10,838 nt of DNA from Pseudomonadota bacterium. Lineage in GTDB: Bacteria; Myxococcota; Polyangia; Polyangiales; Polyangiaceae. Position numbers and translations under genes: made by a program. Below are positions 5,434 through 10,838 of the stretch, piece by piece; within the stretch, counting starts at the first letter, position 1; every line of letters starts with the position of its first letter. The stretch is from the NCBI GenBank assembly GCA_023419055.1, contig JAEZYO010000668.1:1-10838 (forward strand), written 5' to 3'. The notes below the pieces were generated by a model. It was not told the origin of the DNA. It worked only from the letters and a program-made list of their open reading frames with translations, and ran no database searches.

Positions 5434-7372
5434 GAGCCAGACACTCGTCCTCAACGTCAACGACGACGCCGCGACGCGCTACTTGATGAGCAACATCTTG
5501 AAGCGCGGCGGCTACGAGGTCATCGAGGCCTCGAACGGCACGGACGCGCTCGAGCTCGTGGCGCGGCGGCGCCCGTCGCTCGTGCTGCTCGACGTGAAGT
5601 TGCCCGACGTGAGCGGGCTCGAAGTCTGCCGCAGGATCAAGGCGGAGCCCGCCTTGTCGACCACGTTGGTGGTGCAAACCTCGGCGACCTTCGCGTCGAG
5701 CGCGCGCAAGATCGAGGGCCTCGAGAGCGGCGCGGACGCCTACCTGGCTCAGCCCATCGAGTCGCTCGAGCTGCTCGCCACGGTCAAGGCGATGCTGCGC
5801 ACGCAGCGCGCCGAAGAGGAGCAGAAGCGCTCGGCGCGCAAGCTCCAGCGCACCTTCAACGCCATCTCGGACGCGCTCCTCCTGCTCACGCCTGCCGGCA
5901 AGATCGATCAGGTGAACGACGCGACGCTCGCCCTCCTCGAGCGGCAGGGCGAGTCGCTCGTGGGACAGAGCGCGGCCGACGTGCTGTCGGGGCTCGTCGG
6001 GCCCGAGGTGGTGGGCGATCTCGTGAACGGCTCGCAGACGGGACGGCGCGAGCACGAGTTCTCGAGCGGCGAGCGCTATTTCCGGCTGAGCGCGGACCCC
6101 GTCAGGCTGAACGGGGGCCCGCTCGAGGGCACGGTGCTCATCCTGAGCGATCTCACGGACCGGCGGCGGCTCGAGGAGCAACAGCGCCTGCGCGCCGAGG
6201 AGCTCACCGAGGCGGGGCGGCGCAAGGACGAGTTCCTGGCGATGCTCGCCCACGAGCTCCGGAACCCCCTGAACGCGATCGGCGCGGCCTCGAGCATGGT
6301 CGGGCGCGCGGCGCAGAAGGACGAGACGCTGCTCCGGCTGCAGACCATCATCAGCCGTCAGGTGCGGAACCTGGCGCGCATGGTCGACGACCTGCTCGAG
6401 GTGTCGCGCATCAACCGCGGCCAGCTCCAGCTCCGCCGGCAGGCGCTCGATTTCACGGGCGTGCTCCGTCAGGCGGTGCAGGGGATCCAGGGCTCGCTCG
6501 AGGGGCGCAAGCAGACGCTCTCGCTCAGCGTGCCGGACGAGCCTTTGATCCTGGACGGCGACGACCTCCGGCTCGAGCAGGTGATCTTGAACCTGCTCGC
6601 GAACGCCTCGAAGTACTCCGAGCCGGGCTCCACCATCAGCGTCTACCTCGAGCGCTCGCCGCGCGGCACGGCGCTGCTCCGCGTGCGGGATCAAGGCATC
6701 GGGATCCCTCGCGAACAGCTCGAGAAGATCTTCGAGCCCTTCGTGCAGGTCGATCAGTCCCTGTCGAGGTCGCTGGGCGGGCTCGGCATCGGGCTCAGCA
6801 TGGTAAAGAGCCTGGTCGAGCTCCACGGTGGCAAGGTGAGCGCGCGGAGCACCGGCGTCGGTCGCGGCTCCGAGTTCGTGGTGGAGCTGCCGCTCTACGA
6901 GAGTGAGATCACGACCTCGCCGAACCTGGCTTCCCAGACGGAGCGGCGCGAGAAGCTGCTCGAGCCGCTCAGCGTGCTGGTGGTCGAGGACAACAACGAC
7001 ACGCGCGAGGTCCTGCTCGAGTGGCTCGAGCTCATGGGACACTCGGTGCGCGGCGCGAGCGACGGCAAGCAAGGGCTCGAGCTCGCGCTCAGCCTGAAGC
7101 CCGACGTCGCGCTCGTCGACATCGGTCTGCCCGCCGTGGACGGCTACGAGGTCGCGAAGAACTTGCGCGCCTCCGAGGGCGGCAGCGACGTCTACCTGGT
7201 GGCGGTGTCGGGCTACGGTCGCCCGGAAGATCGCGCTCGCGCGCTCGACGCGGGCTTCGACGCCTACGTGGTCAAGCCGGTCGACGAAGAAGCGCTCCGC
7301 CGGGCCCTCGGCGGGCGCGGCGACGCCGGACGCAGAGCACGGGCAGGGTCGACGAACGCCCACGTCGCGTAG
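5426..7372 (+). CDS. soluble hybrid histidine kinase, REC-PAS-HisKA-HATPase-REC
   Basis: A 648-residue cytoplasmic kinase. An N-terminal receiver (about 5-125) has D13/D14, phospho-acceptor D56 and T85, but Q109 replaces the usual receiver Lys (AQP instead of KP), so its phosphorylation-linked switching may be altered. A PAS domain (about 138-245) follows, then HisKA with H276 in AHELRNPLN, and HATPase_c with N393 (NLLANASKY), G1 DQGIGIP (422-428), FEPFVQ (436-441) and a glycine-rich G2 loop GGLGIGL (451-457). A C-terminal receiver (about 515-628) has E521/D522, D565, S595 and K617 (VKP). The tail after 628 is Arg/Gly-rich and probably disordered. ATG 5426 has GAGGAG at 5412-5417 (8-nt spacing) and overlaps the previous gene by 8 bp. 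A leading receiver suggests this kinase accepts phosphate from, or is gated by, another kinase, most simply its operon partner. It is the last gene of the operon. Confidence 0.96.
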   Translation: MVESQTLVLNVNDDAATRYLMSNILKRGGYEVIEASNGTDALELVARRRPSLVLLDVKLPDVSGLEVCRRIKAEPALSTTLVVQTSATFASSARKIEGLESGADAYLAQPIESLELLATVKAMLRTQRAEEEQKRSARKLQRTFNAISDALLLLTPAGKIDQVNDATLALLERQGESLVGQSAADVLSGLVGPEVVGDLVNGSQTGRREHEFSSGERYFRLSADPVRLNGGPLEGTVLILSDLTDRRRLEEQQRLRAEELTEAGRRKDEFLAMLAHELRNPLNAIGAASSMVGRAAQKDETLLRLQTIISRQVRNLARMVDDLLEVSRINRGQLQLRRQALDFTGVLRQAVQGIQGSLEGRKQTLSLSVPDEPLILDGDDLRLEQVILNLLANASKYSEPGSTISVYLERSPRGTALLRVRDQGIGIPREQLEKIFEPFVQVDQSLSRSLGGLGIGLSMVKSLVELHGGKVSARSTGVGRGSEFVVELPLYESEITTSPNLASQTERREKLLEPLSVLVVEDNNDTREVLLEWLELMGHSVRGASDGKQGLELALSLKPDVALVDIGLPAVDGYEVAKNLRASEGGSDVYLVAVSGYGRPEDRARALDAGFDAYVVKPVDEEALRRALGGRGDAGRRARAGSTNAHVA

Positions 7373-7517
7373 CGCGGCGTCCGAGAAAATAGCCGCTACG
7401 GCGCCGGTTTCGCGCAGAAAACGCGGTTGCTCGTCGAGGGCGGGCGGAGGTTCCGGCGAAGATTTCCTCGTTCTACGGCTTCCGGGCTATCCTCCCGCGT
7501 CGTCGTAAGAGGTGGCA

Positions 7518-8528
7518 GTGTTCCGCAGAACGTTTCTCAGTCTTGCGCTCGGTCTCCTTTCGCTCGCTTGTGGGAAAAAGCAGGAGGGCAGCCCCGAAGG
7601 CGGTGGACCCACGGAGAAGGGGAAGCCCCGCATCGCGGTCATTCCGAAGGGCACGACGCACGAGTTCTGGAAGGCCGTCCACGCCGGCGCCGTGAAGGCC
7701 GGTCGCGAGAGCAACGTCGACGTGGTGTGGAAGGGGCCGCTCAAGGAAGACGATCTCAAGAGCCAGATCGAGCTCGTGCAGACGTTCACCGCGCAGAGGG
7801 TTTCGGGCATCGTGCTCGCGCCGCTCAACGACACGGCCCTCGCCGCGTCCGTGAAGGCAGCCGAGCGGGCCAAGATCCCGGTCGTGATCTTCGACTCCGA
7901 TCTCAAGGGAGCGAGCTACGCGAGCTTCGTCGCGACCGACAACCGAGCCGCGGGGAAGCTCGCCGGAGAGCGCCTGGCCAAGCTCATCGGCGAGAAGGGC
8001 AACGTCGTGCTCTTGCGCTACCAGGAGGGCTCGGCGAGCACGAACCACCGGGAAGAAGGCTTCCTCGAGGCCATCAAGGCTTTCCCCGACATCGAGGTCG
8101 TGAGCGACAACCAGTACGGCGGCGCCACCACGGAGAGCGCGTTCTCCGCGAGCGAGAACTTGCTGCTCGCGAAGAGCGCCGCGAAGGGTGAAGTCGCCGG
8201 AGTGTTTACGCCCAACGAGTCGACGACGTTCGGCATGCTGCTCGCGCTCCGCAAGGCTGGGCTCGGCGGCAAGGTTCGCTTCATCGGCTTCGACGCCTCG
8301 GAGAAGCTCGTGGAAGGGGTGAAGGCGGGCGAGATCGACGCGCTCGTGCTCCAAAACCCGTTCAACATCGGCTACCTCGCGGTCAAGACCATGGCCGAGC
8401 ACCTGAAGGGGGCGAAGGTCGAGCCGCGCATCGACACCGGGGCGACGCTCGCCGACAAGGCGAACCTGGATCGACCCGCCGTGAAGGAGCTGCTCGCGCC
8501 CGACCTCAAGCAGTGGCTGGGCGAGTGA
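7518..8528 (+). CDS. sugar-type ABC transporter substrate-binding lipoprotein (Peripla_BP_4, RbsB-like)
   Basis: A 336-residue periplasmic-binding protein of the RbsB/LacI-fold group that delivers a small solute, usually a sugar or polyol, to the importer encoded downstream. Residues 1-17 form a signal peptide with an Arg pair and a hydrophobic core, ending in LLSLAC. C18 is the likely lipidation site, although Ser at -3 is atypical for a lipobox. A Lys/Gly/Pro-rich linker follows (about 19-37), then two alpha/beta lobes. Binding-type residues by analogy with RbsB are F50-W51, D126/D128, R178, N233, D259 (GFDA) and Q279 (LQNP). GTG 7518 is chosen because AAGAGG (7507-7512) lies 5 nt upstream; the in-frame GTG at 7512 is too close to that site. 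A 145-bp gap separates it from the kinase operon, so it probably has its own promoter, though none is convincing. Its end overlaps the ATPase start by 4 bp. Substrate is unknown. Confidence 0.93.
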   Translation: MFRRTFLSLALGLLSLACGKKQEGSPEGGGPTEKGKPRIAVIPKGTTHEFWKAVHAGAVKAGRESNVDVVWKGPLKEDDLKSQIELVQTFTAQRVSGIVLAPLNDTALAASVKAAERAKIPVVIFDSDLKGASYASFVATDNRAAGKLAGERLAKLIGEKGNVVLLRYQEGSASTNHREEGFLEAIKAFPDIEVVSDNQYGGATTESAFSASENLLLAKSAAKGEVAGVFTPNESTTFGMLLALRKAGLGGKVRFIGFDASEKLVEGVKAGEIDALVLQNPFNIGYLAVKTMAEHLKGAKVEPRIDTGATLADKANLDRPAVKELLAPDLKQWLGE

Positions 8529-10015
8529 GCGAGCGCTTCACGGCGAGGGCGATCGGGAAGCGCTTCGGCGCGGCGCAAGCGCTCGACGGCGCGGATCTCT
8601 CGGCGCGCGCGGGCGAGGTGCACGCGATCATCGGCGAGAACGGCGCGGGCAAGAGCACCCTGATGAAGGTGCTCGCGGGAGCCGTCACCCCTGATTCGGG
8701 GACGATGTTGCTCGACGGGCGCCCTTTCGCGCCCCGCGGTCCTTCGGAGGCGCGTGATCGGGGCGTGACGATCGTCTATCAGGAGCCGCTGCTCTGCCGA
8801 GATCTCACGGTCGCCGAGAACGTGCTGCTCGGCGTGGAGCCCACGCGAGCCGGCTTCGTGCGGCGGAGCGAGGCCCACCTCCGCGCCGAGCGCGCGCTCG
8901 AGCTCGTGCGGACGCCCGAGCAGACCCACCTCCGCCCGGGGGCGCTCGTGAAGTGGCTCACGCCGAGCGAGCGGCAGCTCGTCGCCATCGCGCGAGCGCT
9001 CGCCCAGGCCGACTGTCGCGTGCTGATCCTGGACGAGCCGACGGCGAGCCTCACGCGGGAGGACGGCGAGCGGCTGTTCGCGGTGATCCGCCGCCTCAAG
9101 GAGCGAGAGATCACGGTGCTCTACATCTCGCACTTCCTGGAGGAGGTCGAGAAGATAGCCGACCGTTATACCGTGCTCCGCGACGGTCGTACGGTCGCGA
9201 GCGGCGAGGTGGCCGCGACGTCGCGCAGCGAGCTCGTCACGAGCATGGCGGGCAAGCGCGTCGAGGAGCTCTTCCCTCGTTCGAGCCGCTCTCCGGGGGA
9301 GGTGCTGCTCTCGGTCGATTCGCTCGCGGGTCAGCGCTTGCCGAAGTCGGCGACGCTCGAGCTCAGGCGCGGCGAGGTGCTCGGGGTCGCGGGCCTCGTC
9401 GGGTCGGGTCGTACCGAGCTATTGCGAGCCATTTTCGGCCTCGATCCCGTCCGCAGCGGCACGCTGCGCGTGGCAAGCTTCTCGGGATCGGCCTCACCCA
9501 ACAGGCGCCTCGCGCAGGGGGTCGGCCTCTTGAGCGAAGACCGCAAGCACGAGGGCCTGGCGGAGACCCTCAGCGTCGCCGAGAACATCACGCTCTCGAA
9601 GCTCGGCGGCCTCGGGCGGTTCGGCTTCGTGGTCCCTTCTGCCAGGCGCCGCGTGGCCGAAGGCTTCATCGAGCGCCTCGGGATCCGCTGCCGCGATCCC
9701 GAGCAACGCGTCGCCGATCTGTCCGGCGGCAATCAGCAGAAGGTCGCGCTCGCGCGGCTGTTGCACCACGACGTCGACGTCTTCTTGCTGGACGAACCGA
9801 CGCGCGGCATCGACGTCGGTAGCCGCTCCGCCGTCTACCGCGTGATCGACGAGCTTGCGGCCCGCGGCAAGGCGGTGCTCATGGTCTCGAGCTACCTGCC
9901 CGAGCTCCTCGGCGTGACGGATCGCATCGCGGTCATGACGCGCGGGATCCTCGGACCGGCACGCCCGACCCACGAGAGGAGCGAGCACGAGCTCCTCCTG
10001 GAGGCGACCGCCTGA
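8525..10015 (+). CDS. ABC sugar-type importer ATPase with two nucleotide-binding domains (RbsA/MglA-like)
   Basis: A 496-residue double ATPase, the usual length for RbsA/MglA/XylG proteins that energise CUT2-type sugar uptake. NBD1: Walker A GENGAGKST (37-45), Q-loop Q86, a divergent signature LTPSERQ (145-151), Walker B VLILDEPT with E171, and H-loop H203. NBD2 (from about 258) has a degenerate Walker A, GLVGSGRTE (290-298), lacking the Lys, and SEDRKHEG (337-344). It then has a complete signature LSGGNQQK (399-406), Walker B FLLDEPTRGID (420-430), and Ser/Tyr in place of the switch His (VSSYLPE). This asymmetry is normal in the family: one site hydrolyses ATP, the other mainly binds. GTG 8525 overlaps the binding-protein stop as GTGA; the alternative in-frame GTG at 8513 would overlap by 16 bp with no benefit. 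Its stop overlaps the permease ATG by one base. Confidence 0.96.
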   Translation: MSERFTARAIGKRFGAAQALDGADLSARAGEVHAIIGENGAGKSTLMKVLAGAVTPDSGTMLLDGRPFAPRGPSEARDRGVTIVYQEPLLCRDLTVAENVLLGVEPTRAGFVRRSEAHLRAERALELVRTPEQTHLRPGALVKWLTPSERQLVAIARALAQADCRVLILDEPTASLTREDGERLFAVIRRLKEREITVLYISHFLEEVEKIADRYTVLRDGRTVASGEVAATSRSELVTSMAGKRVEELFPRSSRSPGEVLLSVDSLAGQRLPKSATLELRRGEVLGVAGLVGSGRTELLRAIFGLDPVRSGTLRVASFSGSASPNRRLAQGVGLLSEDRKHEGLAETLSVAENITLSKLGGLGRFGFVVPSARRRVAEGFIERLGIRCRDPEQRVADLSGGNQQKVALARLLHHDVDVFLLDEPTRGIDVGSRSAVYRVIDELAARGKAVLMVSSYLPELLGVTDRIAVMTRGILGPARPTHERSEHELLLEATA

Positions 10016-10838
10016 TGAACGAACGGGTGAACTCAGCGGCCAGAAGAGCCGCCTCGGTGCAGACGCTGCTGTCGTTGCCCTGGCTCGGTCCGTTCATCGC
10101 GCTCGTGCTGGTGTACGCGCTCTTCACGGCGCTCGTCCCGGACACGTTCGCCGGCGGGGTGAACCTGGTCACGATGTTGCGGCAGACTGCGGTGGTCGGG
10201 ATCGCCGCCGTCGGCATGTCGCTCGTGATCGTGAAGGGCGGCATCGATCTCTCGGTCGGTTCCGCCGTGGCCCTGGTCACGGTCATCATCGCGACGGCCC
10301 TTCGCGCGGGCCACGGTCCTTACGTCGCCGCGCTCGCCGGGGTGGCAGCCGGCGCGCTCACTGGCGCCGTCAACGGCGCGCTCACCGCGAGCCTCCGCAT
10401 CACGCCGTTCATCGTGACGCTCGGCACGATGAGCGTGCTGCGCGGCGCCGCCAAGGGCCTCGCCGACGAGCAGAAGATCGACGCGGATCCTCGTGGCCTG
10501 GATCACCTGATGGCGATGATGCCCGGCGAAGACTTCGTCGCGCCGCCCTGGGGAGTCTGGATCGCGCTCTTGGTCGCTCTGGCTGGCGCGACCCTGCTCG
10601 GTTACACCCGCTTCGGCCGCCACGTGGTGGCGATCGGCTCGAACGAGCTCACCGCGCGCCTGTGTGGCGTGCCGGTGCCGCGCGTGACGGTGCTCACCTA
10701 CGCGATCGCGGGGCTCCTCGCGGGCGTTGCCGGCGTCCTCGAGTATTCGACGCTCACGGTCGGAGATCCGACCGACTCCGTCGGGCTGGAGCTCGAAGTG
10801 ATCGCTGCCGTCGTGATTGGCGGCGTCTCGCTCTCGGG
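10015..10838 (+). CDS. ABC sugar-type importer permease (RbsC-like), 3'-truncated
   Basis: An open frame from ATG 10015 (TGATG overlap with the ATPase stop) runs to the window end, giving 274 complete codons of a family usually about 310-350 long. It is a multi-pass inner-membrane permease of the BPD_transp_2 family. Residues 1-22 are polar and cytoplasmic, and several hydrophobic segments follow (for example about 24-41, 58-74, 80-97, 103-122, 181-196, 226-243). Family landmarks are GGIDLSVGS (75-83), TPFIVTLGT (130-138), TRFGRHVVAIGSN (198-210) and EVIAAVVIGGVSL (261-273), which begins the conserved block that couples to the ATPase. It forms the channel for the solute captured by the lipoprotein two genes upstream. 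The missing C-terminus should hold the last one or two helices. Confidence 0.96.
   Translation, partial: MNERVNSAARRAASVQTLLSLPWLGPFIALVLVYALFTALVPDTFAGGVNLVTMLRQTAVVGIAAVGMSLVIVKGGIDLSVGSAVALVTVIIATALRAGHGPYVAALAGVAAGALTGAVNGALTASLRITPFIVTLGTMSVLRGAAKGLADEQKIDADPRGLDHLMAMMPGEDFVAPPWGVWIALLVALAGATLLGYTRFGRHVVAIGSNELTARLCGVPVPRVTVLTYAIAGLLAGVAGVLEYSTLTVGDPTDSVGLELEVIAAVVIGGVSLS

Noticed and set aside
5261..7363. A long minus-strand open frame (about 700 codons) opposite the second kinase, and a similar one at 3808-5460 opposite the first
   Set aside because: Their translations are rich in Arg, Leu, Ala, Glu and His without any domain motif, while the + strand frames carry complete kinase and receiver motifs. 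They are antisense by-products of GC-rich codon use.
7369..7399. Hairpin GTAGCG...CGCTAC around the stop of the second kinase as a terminator
   Set aside because: The stem is only 6 bp with a 19-nt loop and no T run follows, so it is not a convincing intrinsic terminator.
7464..7493. TTCCTC plus TATCCT as a promoter for the ABC transporter operon
   Set aside because: The -35 match is poor and the -10 partial; in GC-rich DNA without transcript data this is not distinguishable from chance.
1..10838. tRNA, rRNA, CRISPR array, insertion sequence or prophage signals
   Set aside because: No cloverleaf, repeat-spacer array, transposase frame or long terminal inverted repeat could be seen on either strand.

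Overview
The window is a GC-rich (visibly about 70% or more), gene-dense bacterial segment with all ten genes on the + strand. Strong G/C third-position codon use, soluble hybrid histidine kinases and lipoprotein-type ABC transport point to a Gram-negative, probably non-photosynthetic bacterium of the myxobacterial (Polyangiales-like) kind. That placement is an inference; no rRNA or other taxonomic marker is present.

Layout. (1) 1-786: the C-terminal part of a CorC/HlyC-type CBS-domain membrane protein, cut by the window start. (2) 787-1039: an intergenic stretch that precedes the main locus. (3) 1040-7372: six genes whose ends all overlap by 4-8 bp, a very tight operon. In order they encode a stand-alone cobalamin-binding protein carrying the Wx9EH motif of B12 photoreceptors; an all-helical protein resembling phycobiliprotein-type globins (a candidate bilin biosynthesis-associated globin, BBAG); a small ABM/IsdG-fold monooxygenase-like protein; a ferredoxin-dependent bilin reductase of the PcyA/HY2 superfamily; a PAS-HisKA-HATPase-REC-REC hybrid kinase; and a REC-PAS-HisKA-HATPase-REC hybrid kinase. 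(4) 7373-7517: a 145-bp gap. (5) 7518 to the window end: a second operon for a ribose-type (CUT2-like) ABC importer: substrate-binding lipoprotein, duplicated ATPase and a truncated permease.

The striking part is region 3. A bilin reductase and a probable bilin-binding globin share an operon with a B12-binding protein that has light-sensor hallmarks, and with two cytoplasmic hybrid kinases that have no membrane sensor and no DNA-binding output. My reading, an inference, is a tetrapyrrole-based (cobalamin plus bilin) light, redox or heme-status sensing module feeding a multi-receiver phosphorelay. No canonical heme oxygenase is visible, so the bilin source is either the ABM-fold protein, which lacks two of the three usual catalytic residues, or an enzyme encoded elsewhere. 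The sugar-type importer downstream looks like a separate transcription unit with no evident functional link.
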